Shown: in pieces, positions 36,586 through 45,308 of the stretch | Layout: the number at the start of each line of letters is the position of its first letter | Numbering within the stretch: position 1 is the first letter of the stretch | Assembly (NCBI GenBank): GCA_028641055.1 | Contig: CM054059.1 | Coordinates: forward strand, 44,652,477-44,716,476 | Source: Alopecurus myosuroides | Taxonomy: Eukaryota; Streptophyta; Magnoliopsida; Poales; Poaceae | Length of the DNA stretch: 64,000 bases | Direction of reading: 5' to 3' | Position numbers and translations under genes: made by a program | The notes under the pieces: model-generated | What the model was told of the DNA's origin: nothing | Databases searched by the model: none | What the model saw: the letters and a program-made list of their open reading frames with translations, nothing else

Positions 36586-37614
36586 ATGAACAAGCCACCC
36601 TACTTCTACTATGAAAATGAGGCCCTAGCTCCAAAAAGTGTATGGGTGGAAATTTCCAGAAATTTGTATGACATAGAGCCGGAGTTTGTGGATTCTAAGC
36701 ACTTCTGTGCAGCTGCTCAAGAAAGAGGCTACATCCATAATTTGCCAATTAAGAATAGGTCACGTCTCCTTCCTCTCGCTCCAAAGACCATATTTGAGGC
36801 ATTCCCTCATTATGAGAACTGGTGGCCTTCCTGGGATCCTAGAAAGCAGCTCGATTGCTTGCAAACCCGTCTGGCAAGTCCAATTCTGATAAAACAGATC
36901 GAACGTACTCTTGCAGGCTCAAGTAATCCACCACCTATAACTGTTCAGAGGTATGTTATGGACGAGTGCAGAAGATGGAACCTTGTTTGGGTTGGAAAGA
37001 ACAAGGTTGCCCCTCTAGAGCCAGATGAGATGGAATTTTTACTCGGTCTCCCAAGAAACCACACAAGGGGAGTCGCCAAGAGAGAGAGGTACAAATCTCT
37101 TGGCAATTCATTCCAAATTGATACTGTGGGTTGCCACTTGTCGGTGTTAAAGAACATGTTTCCCAATGGTGTTAATGTGGTGTCCTTATTCTCCGGTATT
37201 GGAGGAGGAGAGATAGCTTTGCATAAGCTTGGCATCCACATGAAGACAATGATTTCAGTTGAGATAGGTGAAGTTAATAGGAGGATTCTGAGGGGTTGGT
37301 GGGATCAGACACAAACTGGCACTTTAATTGAGATTGCCGACGTGAAGTCTCTCACTAATGATATAATTGCATCATTTATTGCTAGATATGGTCGCTTTGA
37401 CTTTGTGATTGGGGGTCTGGAGGGCGAGCAACCTGCTTTATTCTACCACTATTCTAGAATCTTGAAAGCCGTTAAGTCATCTACAACAAGTCTGATGCTC
37501 CCGCTGCGTACACGGAAGTTACTATGTTTTCAAGCGGGGGTCGGGATAAAGGGAAAATACGTGGGGATGCGCAGAGTAAACCTTCGAAGGAAAACTATGG
37601 TTTTTCTGTTGTAG
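36586..37614 (+). CDS. DRM-type DNA methyltransferase-like ORF, motif IV missing
   Basis: 342 codons from ATG 36586, no intron. It matches the C-terminal catalytic half of plant DRM (domains rearranged) methyltransferases, which perform de novo cytosine methylation in RNA-directed DNA methylation. In order: PPYFYYEN (motif VI, normally ENV, here ENE, residues 10-12), DIEPEFVDSKHFCAAA, WWPSWDPRKQ, WNLVWVGKNKVAPLEPDEME, SLGNSFQIDT, motif I FSGIGGGE (202-209), WWDQTQTGTLIEIADV and FDFVIGG (to 277). Family members then have a Pro-Cys-Asn segment of about 16 residues; here GG277 joins directly to LEGEQ. Thus the catalytic Cys is absent while the frame stays open. The N-terminal UBA domains are absent too. 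The last 43 or so residues after AVKSS are unrelated. It lies between the transposase gene and an opposite-strand gene inside CACTA 1. DRM genes normally have introns, so a cDNA-derived copy is likely. Protein production is unproven. Confidence 0.82.
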   Translation: MNKPPYFYYENEALAPKSVWVEISRNLYDIEPEFVDSKHFCAAAQERGYIHNLPIKNRSRLLPLAPKTIFEAFPHYENWWPSWDPRKQLDCLQTRLASPILIKQIERTLAGSSNPPPITVQRYVMDECRRWNLVWVGKNKVAPLEPDEMEFLLGLPRNHTRGVAKRERYKSLGNSFQIDTVGCHLSVLKNMFPNGVNVVSLFSGIGGGEIALHKLGIHMKTMISVEIGEVNRRILRGWWDQTQTGTLIEIADVKSLTNDIIASFIARYGRFDFVIGGLEGEQPALFYHYSRILKAVKSSTTSLMLPLRTRKLLCFQAGVGIKGKYVGMRRVNLRRKTMVFLL

Positions 37615-38340
37615 ACGAAAATCTCAAATTCACCGTGTCAATAAGGTACAATTCGCTTTGAATTAGGAAGATCACGAGAGAAATAAAAAATTGTAACATT
37701 TTTATATTCAAATTATATACAAATGAAAAAATAATTAATAGTTTCAATAGTTAGAATAATTATTTAGTTAAACGAAAAATGGATTTAAATTAGTTTTGCA
37801 AATTCTAGAATTTTTCATGTTGGAATTTTTGTCAAATTTGGAAGTATATAGAAGTTGTTAATGTGCAAACTTAACACTTTTCAAATTTTGGCGCTAAAAA
37901 ATTTTGGGCACGCAGGGGTGCCACCGAATTCGAAATTTGTTTTTGGTCCCGGGTCGTGGTACCAACCGGGACCAAAGGGGCTCTAGTCCCGGTTGGTGGC
38001 ACGGGCCGGGACTAAAGGCCCAGGTGTATAAAAAGCGCGGCCCTCTCTCCAGGCCGAGCGGACACTCGAGGGGCGGGTACGAGTGGATTTGGCTGGGCGA
38101 AGCCCTGCCGGCGGCGGGAACGAGTGGACAGATCCGCCGGCGTTCCACCACCGCCGGCGGGGATGGGGTAGGGACACAGTAGATTAGGGGGAACACAACT
38201 TATATTAAAATAAGGCCAGGGGCCTTGCTTACATAGGGGCGGCGCGGCCACAGGCGGCCGGCCGTTTCTTGGGGGGGTAGCTAGGGGCGTTGTCTATATA
38301 GAATAGGGGGGCGGCGCGGCCACAGGCGACCGGCGCCGAT
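37615..38340. other. CACTA 1 spacer with an internal CACTA-like repeat block
   Basis: 37620-37900 is A/T-rich with no gene. At 37943-38022, GGTCCCGG, CAACCGGGACC, AGTCCCGGTTGG and GGCCGGGACTAAAGG repeat in both directions, like a CACTA subterminal region, but far from either end. A TATA-like TATAAAAAG follows at 38027-38035 on the plus strand. 38100-38340 is GC-rich 3' flank of the opposite gene, with a GGGGCGGCGCGGCCACAGGC direct repeat at about 38235 and 38309. Confidence 0.5.
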
Positions 38341-39408
38341 CTAGTCGTCCTCGTCGTCGGAGATGCACTGGTAGGGGGGCGGCTGCCACAGGTGGGCAGG
38401 CGGCGCCTGGGCCGGGGGTGCAGGCATCGGGGGCATCGGAGGCGGGTACGGCGGTGGCGGGGGCAGCACCTCCTGCGGCGGCGGCGGCGGAGGGGGCAGC
38501 TCCTCCTCCTGCTCCGGCGACCCCGGCGCCCAAACGCCGCCGGTCCAGGCCCAGGTCATGCCGTACTCCAGGCCTGGTGGGAGCGGCTGCGGCTCCGGCT
38601 GGTCCTCGGACGCCTCCAGCTCGGCGTTCATCACCTGCCACCAGGGGGCAGCAGGCTCGTTAGGGGGTGGCGGCGGCGGCGGCATGGCGGCGGCGTCGGC
38701 GGCGGCGGCGGCCACGACCCGCTCCCACCGCTTGATTTCGTCGTTGATGAGGGAGCGGCGGGAGCGCTCGCAGGCCTCCTCCATGGCGGCCCGGAGCTCG
38801 GGGTCCTCCTCCCCGGAGAAGTCCTCCGGCTCGTCCACGAGGAGCCATAGCTCCCTCTCCCGGCCGGGCGCTGGCGGGGGGTAGTCGTCCATGTTGGCCT
38901 CGTGGGGGGCGGGGATGAAGGAGCGGCGGCGCAGCTCGTGCTCCTGCTCGAGCCAGGCGGCCCAGTAGGGGGAGCTGCGCGCGTACGCGCGCTCCCTGCG
39001 GACGGGGGCCGGCAGGAGCTCGCGCCGGCGGTCGACCTCCTCAAGCAGCGCCTGGCCGGTCGGGACCGGCGGCACAGGGATCCGCTGGGGGTTCAGGTGC
39101 CAGCCGTCCGGGAGGTGGACGTCGGCATAGAACACCGGAGTGGCATTGTTCCAGTGCCACTCGGCCTCGTCCACCCGGACGTACCGGCGGAACCTCTTGC
39201 CCTTGGGCGCGGCGCTGGGCGGCGGGCGTGCAGCCGGTGGTGGCGCGGGGACGCGCGGCACCCCGCCGAGGCGGACACCTCCAGGGCCGTAGCCGAAGGC
39301 CTCCGCCGGCGGTGGTGGGACGCGGCCGGCGCCGCTCGAGGAGCCGCCTTCATTCCTGGGGCGCTTGCCGGAGCCGCTGCCGGAGCCGCTGCCGAACCAG
39401 CGGGACAT
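38341..39408 (-). CDS. CACTA second protein, proline-rich (TNP1-like)
   Basis: 355 codons from ATG 39408 (MSRWFGSGSG), the likely start because it opens the conserved Ser/Gly leader; the frame is open to 39504. The protein has a basic patch (KGKRFRRYVRVD), then a core with EAEWHWNNATPVFYADVHLPDGWHL. A charged helical middle follows (WAAWLEQEHELRRRSF, PELRAAMEEACERSRR), and a long Pro-rich tail ends CISDDEDD. This ORF type recurs in Triticeae CACTA elements. By position it is the candidate subterminal-repeat-binding partner of the transposase, but its biochemistry is not established. No stop or frameshift is visible, so it is the best preserved conventional gene in the element. It runs towards the DRM-like ORF. 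The GC content is very high, unlike its surroundings. Confidence 0.75.
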   Translation of the reverse strand: MSRWFGSGSGSGSGKRPRNEGGSSSGAGRVPPPPAEAFGYGPGGVRLGGVPRVPAPPPAARPPPSAAPKGKRFRRYVRVDEAEWHWNNATPVFYADVHLPDGWHLNPQRIPVPPVPTGQALLEEVDRRRELLPAPVRRERAYARSSPYWAAWLEQEHELRRRSFIPAPHEANMDDYPPPAPGRERELWLLVDEPEDFSGEEDPELRAAMEEACERSRRSLINDEIKRWERVVAAAAADAAAMPPPPPPPNEPAAPWWQVMNAELEASEDQPEPQPLPPGLEYGMTWAWTGGVWAPGSPEQEEELPPPPPPPQEVLPPPPPYPPPMPPMPAPPAQAPPAHLWQPPPYQCISDDEDD

Positions 39409-40109
39409 GGTGGCTATGGTTGGTCTGCCTTGGGCGCGGCCGGGGGTGAATGGGTTGTACGGGCGGCGGGGGGCCTTTAAAAAGGACCCGGGGTGGGCTG
39501 GCATGCCAACCGGCGGCCTGGACGTGGCGGCGGTTGCAGGCGGCCATGAATGCGCGTGGGGAAGTGGGGGCGCGGGAAGCCGAGGCGGGGCGGGAAGACG
39601 AGGCGACTGGCCCTTTGACCGTCCTGTAGTCTTAATTTAAGGGACCAGGCGAGCCAGCCAACGGCCGCTGGCCAGTGGCCCCTACGAACCATTTGACTGA
39701 CCACGCTGGCCAGTGGGCCCTTCGAACCGTTGACTGACCATAATAAAAGACGCGGGCCAGTGGGCCCTTTTGACAAAAAAATGTGACCAGTGGGCTTAAT
39801 AAAAGACGTGGGCCTGGACGCGGTTGGGGAAGTGGAGGCCGGCTCGGGATTGGGAGACAGGAGCCCAAAAGATCGGGCTCGGGATTGTATATATTTTTTT
39901 GTCAAAAAAGTATCCATCCCGGTCCCTTGAACGAACCGGGACGAACTCCCTGGCCCAGGTTCGCCACGTGCCCTATCCTTACCATCCCGGGTCCTGGCAC
40001 AACCGGGACCAATGGGACGGGCCATTTGTCCCGGCCAGCCCATCCCGGTTGCACAACCGGGACAACTGGCCCTTACGACCCGGGACAAAAGGCCCTGTTT
40101 CCACTAGTG
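39409..40109 (+). repeat. CACTA 1 right end: subterminal repeats
   Basis: 39650-39830 has repeats of CTGGCCAGTGGGCCC and TAATAAAAGACG. From 39916 to 40089, CCCGG/AACCGGGAC motifs alternate in direction, mirroring the left end. The terminus is TGTTTCCACTAGTG at 40096-40109. Confidence 0.65.
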
Positions 40110-40230
40110 AGAGTGTTCTAGGAAATGAAAACGGAGCATATCTCTCCAAAAATAAAAGTGCTAGGATACAACCAAAATCTACATCAAAGAAAACAAAACA
40201 AACTGAAAGAAAAATAAAATGACGCTCCAA

Positions 40231-41619
40231 TGACCCACAAGTATAGGGGATCGCAACAGTCTTCGAGGGAAATAAAACCCAAATTTATTGATTTGACACA
40301 AGGGGAGCCAAAGAATATTTATTAGCCTTAACAACTGTGTTTTCAATTCAGCTGCACCTGAAAGTAGGCTTGCTCGCAACAATTTATCAGTGGTAACATT
40401 TTTATAGCAGCGGTAGAAATAAAATAACAGCATTAGTAAAATAGTAACAGCAGTAGCAATTCCGGAAAATAGCAGGATGGGAAGTACTATGGGCATAGAG
40501 GGAATGGACGGACAGGCATTGCATGGATAACATAGGTCATGTAATAATCTAACATGAGCATTGCAGATAATAATAGTAAAACATCAAACATTTAGGCAAA
40601 CCATAGGCATGTGTTCCAATATAGTCGTACGTGCTCGTAATGAGAAACTTGCACAACATCTTTGTCCTACCAGCCCGTGGCAGGGGGGCCTCTAGGGAAA
40701 CTACTGGTAATTAAGGTGCTCCTTTTAATAAACACCAGAGAAAATCATTAACACTCCGTGAACACATGTGATCCTCACACCACAACCATCCCCTCTGGTT
40801 TTCCCAATTTCTGTCACTTTGGGGCCTCGGGTTCCGGACAATGACATGTGTAAACAACTTGCAGATATGATCAAGAAACATAATTATACTCATGAAACAA
40901 TAACATGTTCAGATCTGAGATCATGGCACTCGGGCCCTAGTGACAAGCATTAATCATAACAAGTTGCAACAACGGTAGAAAACACGAACAATGGATACTA
41001 GGCAATAAGCCCTAACAATCTGGCATTAGTACATGATCAATCTCATCCAATCCCTTCCATCCCTTTCAGCCTACAGCGGTGTTTACTCACACATGGACGA
41101 GGGAATCATGGATGGTTGATGGAAAAGAGGTGGTGGTGTCGATGGCGATGATCTCCTTCGAACCCCCATCCCGGCAGGGCGCCAGAACAGGAACTTCTGA
41201 TCCCCGAATCGAGTTTCGAGGTGGCGGCGGCGCTCCGTTGTGTTTATGTGGAATATTATGAACCCTCCTTGGTTTTTAGGTTATGGGGCATATGTAGTCG
41301 AAAGGGGAGGCCGAGGGGCTGAGGGAGTGGCCCACACCACCTGGCGGCGCGGTCAAGGGGGTGCCAGGGGGTGGTGTGTCCCCCTCCTGGCCCCTCTCCC
41401 GACCCCCTTCTGGCTCCCGCGGTCTTCTGGTGTTTTAGGACCAATGGGATCTTTTTTGGGAATTTTCCCGAAATTTGATTTTTCTGCACAAAAACGAGAC
41501 ACCAAGGTAATTCTGCAGAAAACAGCGTTAGTCCGTGTTAGTGGTATCCAAAACTCACAAGTTTAGAAGAAAACAATAAGAAAAGTGTTCGGAAAAGGAG
41601 ATATGTTTTGGACATATCA
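40231..41619 (-). mobile_element. Solo LTR in element A
   Basis: 1389 bp. On the minus strand it begins TGATATGTCC (like the TGATACGTCTCC start of elements A and C) and ends TTGTGGGTCA. No internal DNA accompanies it. The 8 bp CGCTCCAA occurs immediately on both sides (40223-40230 and 41620-41627), and element A resumes across it. A G/C-rich leader block lies around 41190-41440. The short ORFs show no family. Confidence 0.75.
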
Positions 41620-43388
41620 CGCTCCAAGAATAACACATATCATGTGAAGCAATAAAAATATTGTGTTTCGAAAGAAACCTGATATTTTTGTTCATGGAGA
41701 AGAGGATGCCTTGGGCATCCCCAAGCTTTGACACTTGAACTTCTTGGATATGTCTTGGGGTAACATGGGAATCCACAAGCTTGAGCTTTTGTCCATCCTT
41801 CATTTCATCACATCATTCTTCTCTCCCTACATTTGAAAAATTCCTCCACTTACAACTTCCTCACAATCTTCATTATCAACGTTAGTGTAATAAAAATAAT
41901 AAATCCACTTGGTTCAGGATCAACAAAAGTCTCACATTTCAATCAAAACATTAGCTACTATCACAACTTATTTTAAATTTCTCCCTCTCAAAAGAACACA
42001 AAGTGAAAGAGATTAAGACGCAAATGCAAATATTGGCAGAAATCTGTCAAAACATAATAGTCCATAAATATGAAATTTTCTAAAATCTTCTGTTGCTCAA
42101 ATCAAAAAGTGAGAATCTAACTAAAGTTAGATAACAACATGTGGCATGTGTCTATTTTGTTTCAAATCAATCTGACGTTCTATCTGAGATATATGAACTT
42201 ATTGGTAACATCCCAGAAATCTTATTCAGAACAACAACTTCCCCAAATCGCACTACCTCTCAATTAGAGGTTACCCTTGGCACAAAAATGAAATAAAAGC
42301 ATAAGGAGAGGATCCTATAGAGGTAACAACTTCCAATACACAAAAAGAACAAAATAAAAGAGAAGAAAACAAAAGTAAAACAAACAAAAACAAAGTGGGT
42401 TGCCTCCCACAAGCGCTTTTATTTAAAGACTTTTAGCTAGGCATAGTGTTTTTAAAAGATGCTCACATAAAAATAGGAATTGAAGAACAATAAGAGATCA
42501 TCAAGAAGCAAATATAAAATATATTTAATTATAACCCACTTCCTATGCATAGGAGTCTTGCAAGAAAATAAATCAATGAAGCACAAAGTAGCAAGCATAG
42601 GAAGGGAAAACAAGTGCAATTTCAAGAATTTCAACATAATAGAGGTATTTTAGTAACATAAAAAAATTCACAACCATATTTTCCTCTCTCATAATAACTT
42701 TCAGTAGCATCATGAACAAACTCCACAATATAACTATCACATAAAACATTCTTGTCATGATCCACATGCATAAAACTATTATTACTCTGCACATAAGCAT
42801 GGTCATTCTCATTAATTGTAGTGGGAGCAAAATCAACAAAATAGCTATCATTATAATCATCATAAATCGGAGGCATATCATAATCATAATAAATTTTCTC
42901 CTCAATAGTAGGTGGACTGAAAATATCATATTCATCATTGTAATTATCATATATTGTAGGCATATTATTATCAAAGTAAATTTTCTCCTACATGCTTGGG
43001 GAACTAAAAATATCATGCTCATGAAAACCCAGTTCCCAAGCTTAAATTTTTTCCATAGCATTAGCAATAATGGTGTTCAAATAATTCATACTAATAACAT
43101 TGCTACTAGCATGCAAATAAAGTTCCATAGGTTTTTTAATTTTCTCTTAAAACACATCATGTCCTAACTCAAGATAAATCTCATAAAGATCTCTCATATT
43201 TTTTGTTGTTTTCCATTGAGCCTAACTAGTGAAAACAAAAATAAAACAAAAAGATAAAATTACAAGATCCAAAGAGATGCCTTCAAGCGCTAACCTCCCT
43301 GGCAACGGCGCTAAAAAAGAGCTTCATTGCCGGAGTGGTGAGCGCCTTTTTACCGTACCTCCCCAGCAACGGTGCGAGAAAAAGTACT
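41620..43388 (-). other. Element A internal region, 5' part, with a small Tyr/Asp-rich ORF
   Basis: Non-coding apart from a minus-strand ORF at 42631-42963 (110 codons). It is rich in Tyr, Asp and Asn, with repeats of PTIYDNYND and PPIYDDYND type and VEFVHDATESYYERG. Such repeats are typical of this group of non-coding derivatives, and no function is known. A second GGGGATGCCC tract lies near 41710 (minus strand). PBS-like sequences occupy 43290-43385. Confidence 0.55.
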
Positions 43389-43460
43389 TGATGAGGACGT
43401 GATAACACCTCATTGGGAGACCCCAAGCGGAAGGTGGCTTTATCAACGGCGCCAGAAAGT
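43290..43460 (-). repeat. Three PBS-like repeats at the LTR/internal junction of element A
   Basis: On the minus strand, GGCGCCGTTGAT (near 43454), CGCACCGTTGCTGGGGAGG (near 43375) and AGCGCCGTTGCCAGGGAGG (near 43306) are variants of the TGGCGCCGTTGCCGGGGA primer binding site. The middle one lies closest to the LTR end (CATCA, 43389). Confidence 0.5.
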
Positions 43461-44407
43461 ACTGATGTGTAGTTGACGGGGACGTGGAACCTGCACATAA
43501 ACACAAACTCTCTCTTGCCCCAACTTTCCAGAATGTTGTCAATCTTCCGATCTTGCTAAAAACAGGGGAATTAAATGCATAGAGTCTTGGAAAACAATAA
43601 AAGTAAAAATGAGACAGCAAGGAAACAATTATTAAACTGCTTAAAATAAGGTTTGTAATATGAGGAAAATAGGACCGACGGCCATAGGTTCACTATTTGT
43701 GTCTCTCCAAATAAAACAAACATGATGGGTGAACAAATTACAGCTGGCAATTCACAAATCATGAATGTATAACAATACTATTATGACGAGATAAAGTTCA
43801 CGGGTTCTAACATTGTAGGCATTGCGTCAAGGAATATAGACCACTATGCAGCATGCATCCATATCTAAAAGTCCACCTCAAGAAAGATATCTAGAAAATC
43901 CCTTGGTATTAAGTTGCAGCAACGAAGTGATTGCTATGTGTGCAACAGACAAATACATTAAGATTAATACGTAATGTAAGCAATGGTTCTCATCCGTAGA
44001 CAAGAGCGTCATTGTTTTCTCCCTAGTGGCAATAGTACATCCTCCCCCCGCACGTTTCTGTCACTCATCGCAGGCAACCAAGAGGCATGAAACCACTATC
44101 TAGCATATAAACACTCTCTTGGAAGTGAAAACAAATATGTGGCCAGGGTAATCATAAACACCGGAGAGTATTGCAAGAAAAGATTGAAACTCTCTACAAA
44201 TATAAGTGAAGCATCTCAAATTGACATGAACAAAATAAATCATAATCTCATGGTTCATCGGATCCCAACAAACACAACATGCACAATTATGTAACGATGC
44301 TCTCGATCATGTGAGGCAGCTCACGATACTCTAAACATGGAGGGATAAGGGAGAGAACAACCATCTAGCTACTGCTATGGGCCCGTAGTCCCGAGATGAA
44401 CTACTCA
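43389..44407 (-). repeat. 5' LTR of element A (3' two thirds only)
   Basis: On the minus strand it runs from GATGAACTACTCA... region (44400) to CCTCATCA (43389). It aligns with the LTR of element C read the other way: the pieces around TGAGTAGTTCATC, ATCGAGATTGATC and CAGGTTCCACGT recur at 48888, 48990 and 49738. The LTR start is missing because the second CACTA begins at 44408. Confidence 0.65.
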
Positions 44408-44680
44408 CACTACTAGGGAAAAGGCTACCGCAGGCGCACCAAATTAGGCTACCGCAGGCGAATTTTGGTTCGCCTGGGACCACATCGCCAGCGGTAATGA
44501 CTACCGCAGGCGAACTTCAAAATGCGCCTGGGGTAACTTGACATACCCCAGGCGAACTGGCCCTGTGCGCCTGGGGTAAGCCTTTTACCTGAGGCGAACA
44601 GGCACTGTGCGCCTGGGGTACAGATTCGCCTGGGGTATCATTTCTTATTCGCCTGGGGTATGGTTTTGCTGTGTCAAAAA
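44408..44680 (-). repeat. CACTA 2 terminal and subterminal repeats
   Basis: After the terminal CACTACTAGGGAAAA, TACCGCAGGCG occurs at about 44425, 44451 and 44502. GCCTGGGGTA-type units in both directions occur about eight times to 44660. The repeat motif differs from the CCCGGTT motif of CACTA 1, so the two belong to different families. Confidence 0.7.
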
Positions 44681-45308
44681 ATAAAAGAAACGAAAATAAC
44701 AAAATCACAGCAAATTGACAGAAATAAGTATGCAATTGACAGCAAAATGACAGAATAAAGTTTCATAACAGAAATATTCTGGATCATCAACACATAGTAT
44801 CGAACAATAGTCTCGATCATCACCACATAGTTCAACAAATATTACATAGTCTCGAAGCGAGATAGTTCAAACAAATCGATAGTTTAGTTATCTAGACAAG
44901 CAAAACAACAAGTAGCATCAACACTAGTAGTACAAGGATTATAAGCACGGCGATGGCGAAGGTGGTCATCCGGGCCCTCGTCTTCTCCGTCTTCTCTCTC
45001 GCTAGGTAAGTGGCGTATCGAGCTTCCGCCTCCACCATGGTCTTGTACCCCTTGTAGCTGTTGCCGCTGAAACCGTGCACCTGCCTCCGGCATTGGTCCC
45101 AGTCGTCGTAGACTCCGGGAACCCTACCGACATACACAACATACCATGTCATCTGTGCATAGGACAAAAATACGAGTTTAGCATCGAAAGTGATAATAGA
45201 CCGCAAATAACTATCAAAAAATAGAAGCATCAAGGTTTACGAATAAAACACGACAAATAAAGGACTAAAAGTTATATGATGCAAGTGTATACTAACATTT
45301 TTTCAATT

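Larger units (their letters stand above)
31733..40109 (+). mobile_element. CACTA transposon 1 (8377 bp, complete ends)
   Basis: Both ends begin CACTAGTGGAAACA (left 31733, right on the minus strand from 40109), a 14 bp perfect terminal inverted repeat. The 3 bp target duplication is AGA on both sides. Subterminal CCCGGTT/AACCGGG repeats occupy both ends. It carries a TNP2-type transposase gene (plus, one nonsense codon), a partial and a longer DRM methyltransferase-like sequence (plus), and a proline-rich second gene (minus). The structure is that of a recently mobile element with captured host coding sequence. Confidence 0.92.
29287..44407 (-). mobile_element. Element A: non-coding gypsy derivative (LARD-like), heavily nested
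   Basis: Pieces at 29287-29405, 29956-31732, 40113-40230 and 41620-44407 form one minus-strand element when the inserts are removed. On the minus strand the order is 5' LTR end (43389-44407), PBS-like repeats, low-complexity internal DNA, a purine tract AAGCTTGGGGATGC, and a 3' LTR fragment beginning AGATACG (a decayed TGATACG) at 30039. It has no gag or pol. The LTR start and tract resemble the Fatima/Wilma-type gypsy families of Triticeae; the name is tentative. Continuity across each insert is supported by target duplications. Confidence 0.7.

Noticed and set aside
36538..36588. Cloning-vector contamination
   Set aside because: Only about 15 bases match a polylinker, a second local copy exists and transposon sequence continues on both sides; kept only as a low-interest note.
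36586..37614. DRM-like ORF as an ordinary host gene
   Set aside because: It lies inside a TSD-flanked CACTA element, lacks introns, UBA domains and motif IV, and has an unrelated tail.
38392..39480. Plus-strand ORFs of 108-192 codons opposite the proline-rich CACTA gene
   Set aside because: GC-rich shadow frames of the minus-strand gene; no motif.
42573..43067. 164-codon Met/Ile/Leu-rich minus-strand ORF as a membrane protein
   Set aside because: It is a shifted frame of the Tyr/Asp-rich repeat ORF in element A; hydrophobicity is an artefact of A/T-rich codons.
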